A stretch of DNA of 64,000 bases, from contig JAQGNH010000392.1 of assembly GCA_028291945.1 (NCBI GenBank), positions 32,678 through 96,677 on the forward strand. Reading direction: 5' to 3'. The notes under the pieces are model-generated. The model worked only from the letters and a program-made list of their open reading frames with translations. It had not been told where the DNA came from and ran no database searches. Origin of the DNA: Betaproteobacteria bacterium. GTDB taxonomy: Bacteria; Pseudomonadota; Gammaproteobacteria; Burkholderiales; SG8-41. Positions 40,338 through 50,446 of the stretch are shown here, piece after piece. Position 1 is the stretch's first letter; every line of letters begins with the position of its first letter. Made by a program: the position numbers and the translations under genes.

Positions 40338-41350
40338 TTCAGCTGTCACGTCAGAAGGCCAAGATAGAGGCGATGCGCCTTGAATTGGTCGGCGCCAAAC
40401 CGGCGCGGTCGTGGAAAGAGCTTTGTGTTCGCTGGTCGAAGGAGAAAGCAGCAAAGGCGTCTTGGCTGGATGATCTGAGGATGATCGAGTGGTGGGGTCA
40501 GCATCTGGATCACATTACTGACATCCGCGTGATCACTCGCGAGCGGGTTGACGATGTCATGCGGACGCATCGCAGCGGCATAACCGTAGCATCAGCAGTA
40601 CCGGCCAATTCAACGGCTAACCGCTACGTGGCGTTGCTCTCCGCCATGCTGAATGCCGCGTGCAAGCGGTGGGACTGGATCGAGCGTGCCCCGCTCTTGA
40701 TGCGCTACCCAGAACCGGAAGGCCGCGAGTCGTGGCTGACGGTTACCGAGTGGCGCTTACTCGAGCAGCAGTGCCCCGAGCACCTGCGGCGGCCAGCGAC
40801 ATTTGCACTGGCTACCGGGTTACGCGATGCCAAGGTGTTTGGTTTGGAATGGCCACAGATAAACATGTCGGAGCGGTATTTGATGCACAAGGGAACCGGG
40901 AACAAGCTGGGCAACGTCATTCCGTTGAACGATACGGCCATGGCGGTGCTGCGCGAGATCCAGGCATCCCCGGTGCGTCATATGACGCGGGTGTTTACGT
41001 GGATGAAGCCAAAGAAGGTGGATGATGTTCTAACGTACACGGTCGAGCCGTTGAATGATTACGGTAAGGCGTGGTGGAAAGCGCTCGCGCGTGCTGGTCT
41101 GGGGCATTACGATGCAGATGGACGCTGGCGGGGGGAATTTACGTGGCATGGACTACGCCACACCTTCGCAACGTGGCTACGCAGCGGTGGTGCTCCCGAT
41201 TGGGCAATCGACGCTTTGGGAGGCTGGTCAAGGGCTGCAACACGCGAGCGTTATTCGCATGTGTACGTCGAGTCTCTGCGGCCGTTCGCGCAGATGATCG
41301 ACACAGTTCTGACACAGCAACCGGATATTAGAGCAGCACAACACCGGTAA
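40217..41350 (+). CDS. int: Tyrosine integrase of the tRNA-His element
   Basis: 377 residues. An N-terminal arm-binding strand set (SRYWWVRIGGVRQSAETED), a core-binding domain (about 55-150), and the catalytic domain: Arg in ATGLRDAKVFGLEW, Lys in HKGTGNKLGNVIPLN, HGLRHTFATWL, then GGWSRAATRERYSHVYV with the nucleophilic Tyr. All catalytic residues are in place, so it is probably active. The stop is 24 bases from the 3' end of tRNA-His, the standard position for an integrase that uses this tRNA as its attachment site. ATG 40217 is inside the HTH gene. Confidence 0.92.
   Translation: MPHKREGSRYWWVRIGGVRQSAETEDFEAATRIERDGNEIIQLSRQKAKIEAMRLELVGAKPARSWKELCVRWSKEKAAKASWLDDLRMIEWWGQHLDHITDIRVITRERVDDVMRTHRSGITVASAVPANSTANRYVALLSAMLNAACKRWDWIERAPLLMRYPEPEGRESWLTVTEWRLLEQQCPEHLRRPATFALATGLRDAKVFGLEWPQINMSERYLMHKGTGNKLGNVIPLNDTAMAVLREIQASPVRHMTRVFTWMKPKKVDDVLTYTVEPLNDYGKAWWKALARAGLGHYDADGRWRGEFTWHGLRHTFATWLRSGGAPDWAIDALGGWSRAATRERYSHVYVESLRPFAQMIDTVLTQQPDIRAAQHR
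41298..41317. other. Putative integrase arm-type sites, right end
   Basis: TCGACACAG (41298-41306) and TGACACAG (41310-41317) are direct copies with an 11-base offset, one helical turn, located 58-77 bases inside the tRNA-proximal core repeat and within the int 3' end. The same word occurs at the left end of the element. Confidence 0.45.
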
Positions 41351-41374
41351 GTCGTTGAACTGCAGGTGAGAAGA

Positions 41375-41451
41375 TGGGGTGGCTGACGGGACTCGAACCC
41401 GCGACAACCGGAATCACAATCCGGGACTCTACCAGCTGAGCTACAGCCACC
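41375..41451 (-). tRNA. tRNA-His (GTG)
   Basis: Complete cloverleaf on the minus strand: acceptor GGTGGCTG at the 5' side including the extra G-1 typical of tRNA-His, GTAGCTCAG D arm, anticodon loop TTGTGAT (GTG), T arm GGGTTCGAGTCCC, and an encoded CCA. Its 3' 50 bases are the attR core of the integrated element, so the tRNA was restored on integration. Confidence 0.96.
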
Positions 41452-41478
41452 ATCGGAAAACTAGGAGCGCAATTGGAA

Positions 41479-41555
41479 TGGCGCGCCCGGCGGGACTCGA
41501 ACCCACAACCCCCGGCTTAGAAGGCCGGTGCTCTATCCGATTGAGCTACGGGCAC
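41479..41555 (-). tRNA. tRNA-Arg (TCT)
   Basis: Cloverleaf on the minus strand: acceptor GTGCCCG pairing with CGGGCGC (one G-U), GCTCAATCGGATAGAGC D arm, anticodon stem CCGGC with loop CTTCTAA (TCT), T arm GGGTTCGAGTCCC, encoded CCA. 27 bases separate it from tRNA-His, so the two are likely one transcript with Arg first. Confidence 0.95.
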
Positions 41556-41737
41556 TGTCGACGCTAAGGGCAACCGCCACGCTTGACGGACGCCTCCAAG
41601 AGGCCCGTAATCATATATCCCGGCTGCTTCGACGGTCAATCTAAAGTAGGCTCCGAATGCAATGTCCGAGTTTCCTTGCTACCCCTGGGGAATTCTGATA
41701 GAAAAGCGCTCTTTTAACGACTGGACAGTACATTCAA

Positions 41738-42160
41738 ATGCCCTCCGAACTGCACAAAGCCATCCCTCCGTACAAGCCCAAGGGCAAGGAGGAGTACATG
41801 AATGCGCGCCAGCTCGACTACTTCCGCAAAATGCTGGAAGAGATGAAACGAGAGCTGTCGCAGGATATCGATCGCACGGTCCACACGATGCAGGACGAGG
41901 CCACGATCTTCGCCGACCCCAATGATCGCGCGAGTCAGGAGTCCGATATGTCGCTCGAGCTGCGCAATCGCGATCGCGAGCGCAAGCTGATCAAGAAGAT
42001 CGACGAGACCATTATGCGCATCGACCAGGGCGAGTACGGTTACTGCGACTCGTGCGGCGTCGAAATAGGGCTGAAGCGACTCGAAGTGCGCCCGACCGCC
42101 ACGCTTTGCATCGACTGCAAGACGCTCGACGAGATGAGGGAACGCCAGGTCGCGAAGTAG
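41738..42160 (+). CDS. dksA: RNA polymerase-binding transcription factor DksA
   Basis: Coiled-coil factor that enters the RNA polymerase secondary channel and, with ppGpp, represses rRNA and activates amino-acid promoters. 140 residues. Coiled coil about 25-105, with the tip motif DPNDRASQ; zinc finger CDSCGVEIG and CIDCK (four Cys). The ATG at 41738 keeps PPYKPKGKEEYMN, which matches PYQEKPGEEYMN in E. coli DksA. An internal AAGGAGGA before ATG 41798 simply encodes KEEY, although a shorter 120-residue form cannot be excluded. Confidence 0.95.
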   Translation: MPSELHKAIPPYKPKGKEEYMNARQLDYFRKMLEEMKRELSQDIDRTVHTMQDEATIFADPNDRASQESDMSLELRNRDRERKLIKKIDETIMRIDQGEYGYCDSCGVEIGLKRLEVRPTATLCIDCKTLDEMRERQVAK

Positions 42161-42217
42161 TCTGCGAGAATCTGGGAGGGCTCTCGCCGGCGATCAGCGC
42201 GACCGGAAGCGACGAAC

Positions 42218-42245
42218 AAAAAGGGGCAGCCTGAGCTGCCCCTTT
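42218..42245. terminator. Bidirectional terminator between dksA and pnp
   Basis: AAGGGGCAGC-CTGA-GCTGCCCCTT, a perfect 10-bp stem flanked by AAAAA on the left and TTTCTT on the right. It lies between the convergent ends of dksA and pnp, and can serve both. Confidence 0.88.
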
Positions 42246-42265
42246 CTTATTACGAGCCTGAAATC

Positions 42266-44413
42266 CTACTGCACAGGTTGCGGTTGCGGCTGTTGCTGCT
42301 GCGTTTGTGGCTGCTGGCCCTGCTGACTTTCGTTCGCCGCGGCTTTCATCGACAGCCGGAGGCGGCCCTTGTCATCCGCTTCGAGGACCTTCACGCGAAC
42401 CTGCTGGCCTTCCTTCAGGTGGTCCGAGACCGCGTTCACGCGCTCGTTCGCGATCTGAGAAATGTGCAGCAGCCCGTCGCGTCCCGGGAGCACGCTGACG
42501 ATCGCACCGAAGTCGAGCAGCTTCAACACTGTGCCATCGTAGATCTTGCCCACTTCGACATCTGCTGTCAGCTCTTCGATACGTTTCCTCGCGGCCTCTC
42601 CGCCCTCCGAGGACACGCAGGCAATCGTCACAGTGCCGTCGTCTTGAATGTCTATCGTGGTACCGGTTTCCTCGGTCAGCGCGCGAATGACCGCCCCGCC
42701 TTTACCGATGACGTCGCGGATTTTCTCGGGCTTGATCTTCAACGTGATCATGCGCGGCGCGTAGGCAGAGAGCTCTTCACGTGGATGGTCGACAGCCTGC
42801 TTCATTTTCTCGAGGATGTGCATGCGGCCTTCGCGTGCCTGAACGAGCGCGGCGTGCATGATCTCTTTCGTGATCCCTTGTATCTTGATATCCATCTGCA
42901 GCGCGGTGACACCGCGTTCGGTGCCGGCAACCTTGAAGTCCATGTCGCCAAGATGGTCCTCGTCGCCGAGGATGTCGGTCAGCACGGCAAACCGATTACC
43001 TTCCTTGATGAGGCCCATCGCGATCCCCGCCACGTGCCCTTTCAGCGGCACACCGGCATCCATCAGCGCGAGACAGCCGCCGCACACCGAAGCCATCGAG
43101 CTCGAACCATTCGACTCGGTGATCTCGGATACGACACGCAGCGAATAACCGAACTCCTCCGGCGTCGGCAGCACTGCGAGGAGCGCGCGCTTAGCCAATC
43201 GGCCATGACCGATTTCCCGACGCTTCGGCGAACCGACACGGCCGGTCTCGCCCGTGGAGTACGGGGGAAAGTTGTAATGGAGCATGAAGCGCTCACGGTA
43301 CTCGCCCTGGAGCGCGTCGATGATCTGTTCGTCGCGCGAGGTGCCGAGCGTTGCGACTACAAGCGCCTGAGTTTCGCCACGCGTGAACAGTGCACTGCCG
43401 TGCGCGCGTGGAAGCACGCCCGTGCGTATCGTGATGGGTCGCACCGTTCGCGTGTCGCGGCCGTCGATGCGCGGTTCGCCGTCAAGGATCTGATTACGGA
43501 CGATTTTCGCTTCCACGTTGCTGAATTCCGCGCCGAGCGTGATGAGTTGGTCGGGCGTTGAAGCTTCCGAGGCAAGCTCGAGCATGACTCGATTGCGGAT
43601 TTCGTCGACGCGTCGCGTGCGCTCCTGCTTGCCGCGGATTTCATAAGCCTGCCGCAGATCGCTCTCCGCGATCTGGGCCATGCGCTCGATCAGCGACTGA
43701 TCCTTGGCCGGAGGCGTCCAGTCCCACATCGGCTTCCCGGCTTCGTCCGCAAGCTCGTTGATGAGCTTGATCGCAGCCTGCATCTGGTCGTGACCAAACA
43801 CAACCGCGCCGAGCATGACATCCTCCGGCAGCTCGTGCGCTTCCGACTCCACCATCAGTACGGCGCGCTCCGTACCCGCGACGACGAGATTCAGTTTCGA
43901 GGTTTGGAGCTCGGTTGCAGTTGGATTCAAGACATACTGACCATTCGCGTAGCCCACGCGCGCTGCTCCGATCGGACCGTCGAACGGTATGCCGGAAATC
44001 GCAAGCGCGGCGGAAGCGCCAATCATCGCCGGGATGTCCGAATCGACTTCATTGTTCGATGACATCACTGTCGCGACGATCTGCACTTCGTTGTAGAAGC
44101 CTTCAGGAAACAGCGGCCGGATCGGACGGTCGATGAGGCGCGACGTCAGGATTTCCTTTTCTGAAGGGCGGCCCTCGCGTTTGAAAAAGCCGCCCGGTAT
44201 CTTACCGGCGGCATACGTGCGCTCCTGATAATCCACGGTGAGTGGAAACCAGTCCTGTCCCGGTTTGGCGTCATGATTGCCAACGACGGTCACCAGCACG
44301 ATGGTATCTTCCATGTTGACCAGCACGGCACCGCTCGCCTGACGCGCGATCTCGCCCGTTTCCAGCGTAAGTTGCCGGCCGCCCCAGTTCAAAGTCTTGG
44401 TTACTCGTTTCAT
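42266..44413 (-). CDS. pnp: Polyribonucleotide nucleotidyltransferase (PNPase)
   Basis: 3'-5' phosphorolytic exonuclease and degradosome partner. Two RNase PH cores (about 1-215 and 310-540) flank an alpha-helical linker. They are followed by KH ([20 protein letters not shown]) and S1 ([20 protein letters not shown]) domains and a Gln/Pro-rich tail ([12 protein letters not shown]) that may contact RNase E. I start at ATG 44413 ([12 protein letters not shown], 715 residues), preceded by AAGGA. The track GTG at 44428 adds MDKDK. It lies after rpsO with an intrinsic terminator between them. Confidence 0.97.
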   Translation of the reverse strand: MKRVTKTLNWGGRQLTLETGEIARQASGAVLVNMEDTIVLVTVVGNHDAKPGQDWFPLTVDYQERTYAAGKIPGGFFKREGRPSEKEILTSRLIDRPIRPLFPEGFYNEVQIVATVMSSNNEVDSDIPAMIGASAALAISGIPFDGPIGAARVGYANGQYVLNPTATELQTSKLNLVVAGTERAVLMVESEAHELPEDVMLGAVVFGHDQMQAAIKLINELADEAGKPMWDWTPPAKDQSLIERMAQIAESDLRQAYEIRGKQERTRRVDEIRNRVMLELASEASTPDQLITLGAEFSNVEAKIVRNQILDGEPRIDGRDTRTVRPITIRTGVLPRAHGSALFTRGETQALVVATLGTSRDEQIIDALQGEYRERFMLHYNFPPYSTGETGRVGSPKRREIGHGRLAKRALLAVLPTPEEFGYSLRVVSEITESNGSSSMASVCGGCLALMDAGVPLKGHVAGIAMGLIKEGNRFAVLTDILGDEDHLGDMDFKVAGTERGVTALQMDIKIQGITKEIMHAALVQAREGRMHILEKMKQAVDHPREELSAYAPRMITLKIKPEKIRDVIGKGGAVIRALTEETGTTIDIQDDGTVTIACVSSEGGEAARKRIEELTADVEVGKIYDGTVLKLLDFGAIVSVLPGRDGLLHISQIANERVNAVSDHLKEGQQVRVKVLEADDKGRLRLSMKAAANESQQGQQPQTQQQQPQPQPVQ

Positions 44414-44431
44414 CTTGTCCTTGTCCACAAA

Positions 44432-44455
44432 TAAAAAAGACCGCGCGAGCGGTCT
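44432..44455 (-). terminator. rpsO-pnp intergenic terminator
   Basis: On the minus strand: GACCGC-TCGC-GCGGTC followed by TTTTTTATTT. A compact intrinsic terminator directly before the pnp start. Read-through or a separate pnp promoter is then needed; in E. coli rpsO and pnp are also separated by a terminator. Confidence 0.88.
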
Positions 44456-44551
44456 TGCGGTTATAAAGTGCGAGCGGCGGATTGCGCTGGACCGGCCACG
44501 CGATTCAGAGTGCGTAACGCGAGCCGGCAGCGAGCCCCCATGCGGGTTGCT

Positions 44552-44821
44552 TTACTTGCGCAGTCCCAGCCGTTCGATGATCGCCTTGTACTTATCGGCG
44601 TTCGTCCGCTTGAGATAATCGAGCAGCTTGCGGCGGCGGCTCACCATGCGCAGCAACCCACGGCGCGAATGATGATCTTTGACGTGCGTTTTGAAGTGCT
44701 CCGTCAAATCAGTGATACGCGCAGTCAAGAGCGCGATCTGGACTTCAGGAGAACCAGTGTCGCCCTGCGCCCGCTGGTAGTCCTTCATCAGCTGAGCTTT
44801 CTGCGTAACGTTTACGGCCAT
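44552..44821 (-). CDS. rpsO: 30S ribosomal protein S15
   Basis: Primary 16S rRNA-binding protein (central domain, h20-h22). 89 residues from [20 protein letters not shown]. The [31 protein letters not shown] signature region is present. The track start 48 bases upstream is rejected because the family N-terminus is at ATG 44821. It lies between truB and pnp as in E. coli. Confidence 0.97.
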   Translation of the reverse strand: MAVNVTQKAQLMKDYQRAQGDTGSPEVQIALLTARITDLTEHFKTHVKDHHSRRGLLRMVSRRRKLLDYLKRTNADKYKAIIERLGLRK

Positions 44822-44875
44822 CTTTACTTCTCCAGCGGAAAATCCGGCTATTTTACTCTGTAAACCCACGTTTTC

Positions 44876-45796
44876 TCAAGCTTTCACGGCACCCGTGGAA
44901 AGCAGCCTGCGCGCCACCAGATGCCCGTCCGGAGAAGCTTCTGCGACCCCGAGAAAGCCTGAATCTCGACCATACACACGTACCAGGCCGCTGATCGTTG
45001 GTGGCGAGGCCACCACCTGACCGCGAACCATGCGCTGAGTCTGTTCAGCATCGAGCTCGAACGCCGGTAGACCGGCAAGGAGCGCATCCACGGGCCGCAT
45101 GTGTCGAGAGCGCGCGTCGTCGGTCATCGAGCTCAGCGCATCCAACGTCACCGCGTCATCCACGGAAAAAGCGCCGACGCGCGTTCGCCGAAGCCCAGCC
45201 AAGGTCGCGCCGCAGCCGAGTGCCTTGCCAATATCCTCGGCAAGCACGCGGATGTAGGTCCCCTTGCTGCAGGTCACATCGATGCGCAGCTCTGCGTTTT
45301 CATAACATTCCACACGCAACGCGTGGATCGTCACGCGACGGGGCACGCGAACGACATCGGTCCCTGCGCGAGCGTACTCGTAGAGTGGCTTGCCCGCGTG
45401 CTTGAGAGCGCTATACATCGGCGGCATCTGGAGGATCTCGCCACGAAACTGCGCAACAGCCGCGTCGATCTGTGGCCGATCGACCTCCACGGCAGAGCGT
45501 GTAAGTACTTCACCTTCCAAGTCCCCGGTCGTCGTGGTCACACCGAGTCGCACTGTTGCCAGGTACCCTTTATCGGCATCGAGCAAGGTCTGCGAAAACT
45601 TGGTTGCTTCTCCGAAGGTCACCGGCAGTAGACCCGTAGCCATTGGATCCAGAGTGCCGGTATGGCCCGCCTTTGCGGCCTCGAAAAGACTCTTGACGCG
45701 TGTAACCGCGCCTTGCGAAGAGATGCCTAGAGATTTGTCGAGCAACAGCACGCCGTTCACTGCGCGACGGCGCTTGCGCTCGGACGATGCGCTCAC
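44876..45796 (-). CDS. truB: tRNA pseudouridine(55) synthase
   Basis: Makes the T-loop pseudouridine in nearly all tRNAs and acts as a tRNA chaperone. 306 residues: NGVLLLDKSLGISSQGAV, catalytic Asp in GHTGTLDPMATGLLP, and the YSALKHAGKPLYEYARAG substrate loop; a C-terminal PUA-like region (AEQTQRMVRGQVVAS). It overlaps the rbfA stop by 4 bases. Confidence 0.97.
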   Translation of the reverse strand: MSASSERKRRRAVNGVLLLDKSLGISSQGAVTRVKSLFEAAKAGHTGTLDPMATGLLPVTFGEATKFSQTLLDADKGYLATVRLGVTTTTGDLEGEVLTRSAVEVDRPQIDAAVAQFRGEILQMPPMYSALKHAGKPLYEYARAGTDVVRVPRRVTIHALRVECYENAELRIDVTCSKGTYIRVLAEDIGKALGCGATLAGLRRTRVGAFSVDDAVTLDALSSMTDDARSRHMRPVDALLAGLPAFELDAEQTQRMVRGQVVASPPTISGLVRVYGRDSGFLGVAEASPDGHLVARRLLSTGAVKA

Positions 45797-46170
45797 TCCT
45801 CGGTCGGAAGCTTGGGCGCGCTGCCCACGGCCTCGTCGATCAAGCGCGAAAGTTTCATCCCGCGCTCGACGGAGGCGTCGTACTTGAACTCGAGCGTCGG
45901 GACGGTGCGCAGCTTCATGCGCTGCGAGAGCTGAGTTCTCAGAAATCCGGCCGCCCGCGTGAATCCTACGGTCGCTTCTTCGATCTGCGCGGCATCACCC
46001 AACAGGGTGAAAAAAACTTTCGCATGCGCCTGATCGTGGGTCACTTCCACGTCGGTGATCGTAACGAGGCCGCTAACGCGCGGATCCTTGAGCTCAAAGC
46101 GGATCAGCTCGGCCAGCTCGCGCTGGATTTGCTCGGCAATTCGTTGGCTGCGGGAATAGTCTTTCGGCAC
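45793..46170 (-). CDS. rbfA: Ribosome-binding factor A
   Basis: Late 30S maturation factor acting at the 5' end of 16S rRNA. A KH-like fold of 125 residues, starting MPKDYSRSQRIAEQIQRELA, with DPRVSGLVTITDVEVTHDQAHAKVF split across two conserved strands and the LRTVPTLEFKYDASVERGMK C-terminal motif. It follows infB after a 123-base gap filled by a repeat element and overlaps truB by 4 bases. Confidence 0.97.
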   Translation of the reverse strand: MPKDYSRSQRIAEQIQRELAELIRFELKDPRVSGLVTITDVEVTHDQAHAKVFFTLLGDAAQIEEATVGFTRAAGFLRTQLSQRMKLRTVPTLEFKYDASVERGMKLSRLIDEAVGSAPKLPTEE

Positions 46171-46183
46171 GGCTGGAATGTGC

Positions 46184-46288
46184 GGTGATGAATGATAAAT
46201 GATAAACGCAGAGCGTGAAATTCCAGAACGATTACGGCAGCACCTTCTCAGTGCTCATTCCGCATTCATCATTCCGCGTTCATCATTT
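46184..46288. repeat. Inverted arrays of ATGATGAA-type words between infB and rbfA
   Basis: The left arm (46184-46220) reads GTGATGAATGATAAATGATAAACGC and the right arm (about 46252-46288), on the other strand, AATGATGAACGCGG followed by AATGATGAATGCGG, i.e. 14-base units. The words are opposite in orientation. The same units occur near 58.4 kb. Confidence 0.75.
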
Positions 46289-46293
46289 GCACG

Positions 46294-48888
46294 CTAAAGC
46301 GAGCGAGCCACCTCTACGACCTCGTACACTTCGAGCTGATCGCCGACTTTGATATCGTTGTAGCCCTTGAGCGAGAGACCACACTCGAACCCGGCCTTCA
46401 CTTCGCGCACGTCATCCTTGAACCGCTTGAGGGAATCGAGCTCGCCCTCGTGCACGACCACGTTGTCGCGCAGCAGCCGGATTCTGGCACTGCGACGAAT
46501 CAGACCGTCGACGACATAGCAGCCGGCAACCGTTCCAATCTTCGATATCTTGAAGACCTGACGGATCTCGACAACCCCAAGAGTGCTCTCCTTACGCTCT
46601 GGCGCGAGCATCCCGGACAGTGCCGCTTTGATCTCGTCTACGGCCTCGTAAATGATGTTGTAGTAGCGGATTTCCACGCCGCCCGATTCAGCGAGCTTGC
46701 GCGCCGCGCCGTCGGCGCGTGTGTTGAAGCCGATCACTACCGCTTTGGACGCAAGCGCAAGATTGATGTCCGATTCCGTGATACCGCCGACAGCCGCGTG
46801 AACGATGTTCACTTTGACCTCGTCAGTCGACAATCTCGAAAGCGCGTGTGCCAGACCCTCGTACGAACCCTGCACGTCCGCTTTAATGATGATGGTGAGA
46901 GTCCTCTTCTCGCCTTCACCAATGTGGCTGAACATGTTCTCCAGATTTGCTGATTGCTGCTTGGCGAGCTTGACGTCCCGGAACTTGCCTTGGCGGAAGA
47001 GCGCAATCTCGCGCGCTTTGCGCTCATCGCCCAACGCGATGACTTCGGAACCGGCCACCGGTACATCGGAAAGGCCGAGCACTTCGACCGGCAGCGAGGG
47101 CCCGCCCGACTCTATCGTCTTACCCGTTTCGTCGAGCAGCGCACGCACGCGCCCGAAAACAGCGCCCGCCAGCAATATATCGCCGCGTTTGAGCGTCCCG
47201 GACTGCACGAGCACTGTCGCAACCGGGCCCCGGCCTTTGTCGAGCCGCGACTCGATGACGATGCCCTTTGCAAAGGCGTCGCGTGCGGCGCGCAGCTCCA
47301 GAACTTCAGCCTGCAGCAGGACGCGCTCGAGCAAGCTGTCTATGCCCTGGCCTGTCTTCGCCGAAACCTGAACGAACATTGTGTCGCCGCCCCATTCTTC
47401 GGGCACGACTTCGCGCGAAGCGAGCTCCTGCATGACACGTTCGGCATTGGCTTCCGGCTTGTCGATCTTGTTCAGCGCGACCACGATCGGCACCTTGCCG
47501 GCTTTCGCATGGGCAATCGCTTCTTCCGTCTGCGGCATCACGCCATCGTCAGCTGCGACGACGAGAATGACGATGTCGGTGACTTTGGCGCCCCGTGCCC
47601 GCATTGCTGTAAAGGCTTCGTGACCCGGTGTGTCCAGAAACGTGATCATGCCGCGCGGCGTCTCGACGTGGTAGGCGCCGATGTGCTGCGTGATGCCGCC
47701 GGCCTCACCGCTCGCTACACGAGTGCGGCGGATGTGGTCGAGCAGCGAGGTCTTGCCATGGTCGACGTGACCCATGACGGTGACAACCGGCGCGCGCGGC
47801 TCGAGCTTCAGCTCCGCGTGTCGCGTTTCGTGTTCTTCCGCAAGGAAAGCATCCGGATCGTCGAGCTTCGCGCGAACCGCCTTATGTCCCATTTCCTCGA
47901 TGACGATCATCGCGGTGTCCTGGTCGATCACCTGGTTGATCGTCGCCATCGTACCGAGCTTCATCAGCGCCTTGATGACTTCGGCAGCCTTCACCGACAT
48001 CTTGTGCGCAAGCTCAGCGACGGTAATAGTCTCGCCTACGACGATGTCTCGCACCAACGGTTCTGCCGGTGCAGCAAAAGCATGCTGGTCCGTATCTTCA
48101 GAATGAGCGCCGTGGCGTCCCGCTTTCCGCGCGCGCCAACCCAGACCGCCGCTTGAATCGCCGCGAGTCTTGATCGTGCGCCGCTTGACCGCCTCGTCAC
48201 GCCAGACCACCTGCTTGGCCGGTTTCTTCGCGGTCTTCTTGTCTTTATCGGCCGGCTTGGTCGTCGGCTTGTGCAGCGTGCCTTCGACAGGCAGACCTGA
48301 CGCCGTCGTCGCCGCCGCGGCCGCTGCGGGTGCAGCTTCGGCAGGAGCAGCCGTTTCGGCTTTACCTTTCGCTTTGGTCTCGGCCTTCGCCTCTTCGACC
48401 TGCGCCTGCGCTTCAGCAACCGCTTCTTTCTTGCGGCGTTCCTGTTCGGCCTTCTCCGCCTTACGCTCGACGTCTTCGGCCTGCCGCGCAGCGAGTTCCG
48501 CGTGCTGCTTGGCCTCGGCTTCGCGCAGGGCAATCTGCTCCACGCCGAGTACGGGCTTGGCCGTTTCGACCGGCTCGGGCTCTACTGCATCGCGCTTGAC
48601 GAGCACGCGCTTCTTGCGCACTTCCACCTGAATCGTACGCGACTTGCCCGTAGCGTCGGATTTCTTGATTTCCGTCGTCTGCCGACGCGTCAGGGTGATC
48701 TTCTGCTTCGACTCCTTGGCTCCGTGTGACTGGCGGAGATAGTCGAGCAGTTGCGTCTTGTCTTTCTCGGTGAGCGACGTGTCTGCCGCGAGTGCGCGCG
48801 TGACGCCCGCCGCCTGCAGCTGCTCGATGAGCAGCGCGGGCGGCAGCCCGAGTTCCTTCGCGAATTGTGTAACGTTGATTTGCGCCAT
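46294..48888 (-). CDS. infB: Translation initiation factor IF-2
   Basis: GTPase that places fMet-tRNA on the 30S subunit and joins subunits. 864 residues. An N-terminal IF2_N fold (about 1-55) and second IF2 associated helix are followed by a long Ala/Glu/Lys-rich low-complexity linker (about 60-280). The G domain has [23 protein letters not shown] and NKIDKPE, then domains II-IV. Length and layout are typical. In a cluster with nusA upstream and rbfA downstream. Confidence 0.98.
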   Translation of the reverse strand: MAQINVTQFAKELGLPPALLIEQLQAAGVTRALAADTSLTEKDKTQLLDYLRQSHGAKESKQKITLTRRQTTEIKKSDATGKSRTIQVEVRKKRVLVKRDAVEPEPVETAKPVLGVEQIALREAEAKQHAELAARQAEDVERKAEKAEQERRKKEAVAEAQAQVEEAKAETKAKGKAETAAPAEAAPAAAAAATTASGLPVEGTLHKPTTKPADKDKKTAKKPAKQVVWRDEAVKRRTIKTRGDSSGGLGWRARKAGRHGAHSEDTDQHAFAAPAEPLVRDIVVGETITVAELAHKMSVKAAEVIKALMKLGTMATINQVIDQDTAMIVIEEMGHKAVRAKLDDPDAFLAEEHETRHAELKLEPRAPVVTVMGHVDHGKTSLLDHIRRTRVASGEAGGITQHIGAYHVETPRGMITFLDTPGHEAFTAMRARGAKVTDIVILVVAADDGVMPQTEEAIAHAKAGKVPIVVALNKIDKPEANAERVMQELASREVVPEEWGGDTMFVQVSAKTGQGIDSLLERVLLQAEVLELRAARDAFAKGIVIESRLDKGRGPVATVLVQSGTLKRGDILLAGAVFGRVRALLDETGKTIESGGPSLPVEVLGLSDVPVAGSEVIALGDERKAREIALFRQGKFRDVKLAKQQSANLENMFSHIGEGEKRTLTIIIKADVQGSYEGLAHALSRLSTDEVKVNIVHAAVGGITESDINLALASKAVVIGFNTRADGAARKLAESGGVEIRYYNIIYEAVDEIKAALSGMLAPERKESTLGVVEIRQVFKISKIGTVAGCYVVDGLIRRSARIRLLRDNVVVHEGELDSLKRFKDDVREVKAGFECGLSLKGYNDIKVGDQLEVYEVVEVARSL

Positions 48889-48919
48889 CTAGTCTATGTG
48901 TGTTGGTCCGGTCCGGACA

Positions 48920-50404
48920 TCAAGCATTATTTTCCGCAAACCATGGCGCTCGTGCCGCCATGATCAATGTCTTCGCACGCTCTTCTGGAAGACCCGTCGC
49001 TTCGACGAGGTCGTCCGTCGCGTAGTCGGCGAGGTCTTCCTGCGTACCCACACCTTTCGATGCGAGGAGCCGCGCGGTATCGGTGTCCATGCCCTCGACT
49101 TTCAGCAGGTCTTCGATATCGTGCTCCACTTTCTCTTCACTTGCGATCGCCTGGGTCAGCAGCGCATTGCGCGCGCGGCTGCGTAGCTCGTTCACCGTCG
49201 CCTCGTCGAAGGATTCGATCTCCAGCATCTCCGTGAGCGGAACGTAAGCCACTTCCTCCAGCGTCGAAAACCCTTCCTGCACGAGGATGTCGGCCACTTC
49301 CTCGTCGACGTCGAGCTTTTCAATGAATACCGATTTAGTGTGCGAGGATTCTTCCTGGGTCTTCTTTTCCGACTCTTCGAGCGTCATGATGTTGAGCTCC
49401 CAGCCGCTCAGCTCGGCGGCGAGACGCACATTCTGCCCGTTGCGGCCGATCGCCTGCGCGAGGTTCACTTCCTCGACCACGATGTCCATGCTGTGCTTTT
49501 CTTCGTCGACGGTGATGCGGCTCACCTCGGCAGGCGCGAGCGCGTTGATGACGAACTGCGCGGGGTCGGGATTCCACAACACGATGTCGACGCGCTCGCC
49601 TGCGAGCTCGGAAGTGACGGCCTGCACGCGAGAGCCCCGCATGCCTACGCACGTACCGATCGGGTCGATCCGTTTGTCGTTGGAATGCACCGCGATTTTC
49701 GCGCGCGAGCCGGGGTCGCGTGCGGCGGCCTTGATCTCGAGCAAACCATCTTCCAGCTCGGGTACTTCGAGCTCGAAGAGCTGGACCAGGAATTCGGGAG
49801 CCGTCCTCGACAGGATCAGTTGCGGACCCCGCGCTGCGCGGTCGATTTTCCAGATGTAGGCGCGCACGCGGTCGCCTATTCTTAGATTTTCTTTCGGGAT
49901 CATCTGGTCGCGAGGCAGCACGGCTTCAAGCCGTCCTGATTCGATCAGCGCGTTCCCGCGCTCCATGCGCTTGATCACCCCGGTGACGAGGTGTTCCTTG
50001 CGCGAGAGGAAGTCGTTCAGGATCTGTTCGCGCTCGGCGTCGCGGATTTTCTGCAGAATCACCTGCTTCGCGGTCTGCGCACCGATGCGGCCGACTTCCA
50101 GACCGGAAAGCGGCTCTTCGATATATTCGCCCATCTGAATTTCGGGCTTTTCCTCGCGCGCTTCGTGCAGCATGTATTGCCGCGAAGGCACCTCGAACTC
50201 CTCGTTCGGCACTACGTGCCAGCGGCGGAAGAAGGAGAATTCACCATTGGCGCGGTCCACAACAGCGCGCACTTCCACGTCTTCGTTAAAACGCTTCTTG
50301 GTGGCCGAGGCCAAGGCGAGCTCCAGCGCGCCGAACACGGTTTCCTTGTCGACGTTCTTCTCGCGCGAAAGCGCATCCACGAGCAATAATATTTCTCGGC
50401 TCAT
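48920..50404 (-). CDS. nusA: Transcription termination/antitermination factor NusA
   Basis: RNA polymerase-associated elongation factor that enhances pausing and hairpin termination. 494 residues. The N-terminal RNAP-binding domain (about 1-130) is followed by S1 (about 135-200), KH1 and KH2 (about 200-345, with [20 protein letters not shown] and [18 protein letters not shown]) and two acidic C-terminal helix-hairpin repeats (about 365-490). It lies between rimP and infB. Because it is downstream of a hairpin in its own leader, autoregulation through termination is plausible. Confidence 0.98.
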   Translation of the reverse strand: MSREILLLVDALSREKNVDKETVFGALELALASATKKRFNEDVEVRAVVDRANGEFSFFRRWHVVPNEEFEVPSRQYMLHEAREEKPEIQMGEYIEEPLSGLEVGRIGAQTAKQVILQKIRDAEREQILNDFLSRKEHLVTGVIKRMERGNALIESGRLEAVLPRDQMIPKENLRIGDRVRAYIWKIDRAARGPQLILSRTAPEFLVQLFELEVPELEDGLLEIKAAARDPGSRAKIAVHSNDKRIDPIGTCVGMRGSRVQAVTSELAGERVDIVLWNPDPAQFVINALAPAEVSRITVDEEKHSMDIVVEEVNLAQAIGRNGQNVRLAAELSGWELNIMTLEESEKKTQEESSHTKSVFIEKLDVDEEVADILVQEGFSTLEEVAYVPLTEMLEIESFDEATVNELRSRARNALLTQAIASEEKVEHDIEDLLKVEGMDTDTARLLASKGVGTQEDLADYATDDLVEATGLPEERAKTLIMAARAPWFAENNA

Positions 50405-50446
50405 CTCAACTCCTTAACGCGTAACGGAATGACTCGTCACGCACTC

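Larger units (their letters stand above)
36079..41424. mobile_element. 5.3-kb integrated element in tRNA-His
   Basis: Bounded by two direct copies of the 3' 50 bases of tRNA-His: 36079-36128 (fragment) and 41375-41424 (inside the intact tRNA), 47/50 identical. Contents in order: arm-like repeats, a methyltransferase gene, a 19-bp inverted repeat, a hairpin-rich non-coding kilobase, a tyrosine recombinase, an excisionase-like HTH gene and a tRNA-proximal tyrosine integrase. No relaxase, replication or coat gene is visible, so it is either a minimal integrative unit or a satellite mobilised by others. Confidence 0.85.

Noticed and set aside
42278-43561. 427-residue plus-strand ORF
   Set aside because: Antisense of pnp; shadow frame.
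46954-48156. 400-residue plus-strand ORF
   Set aside because: Exact antisense of infB, which has complete IF-2 domains; a high-GC shadow frame.
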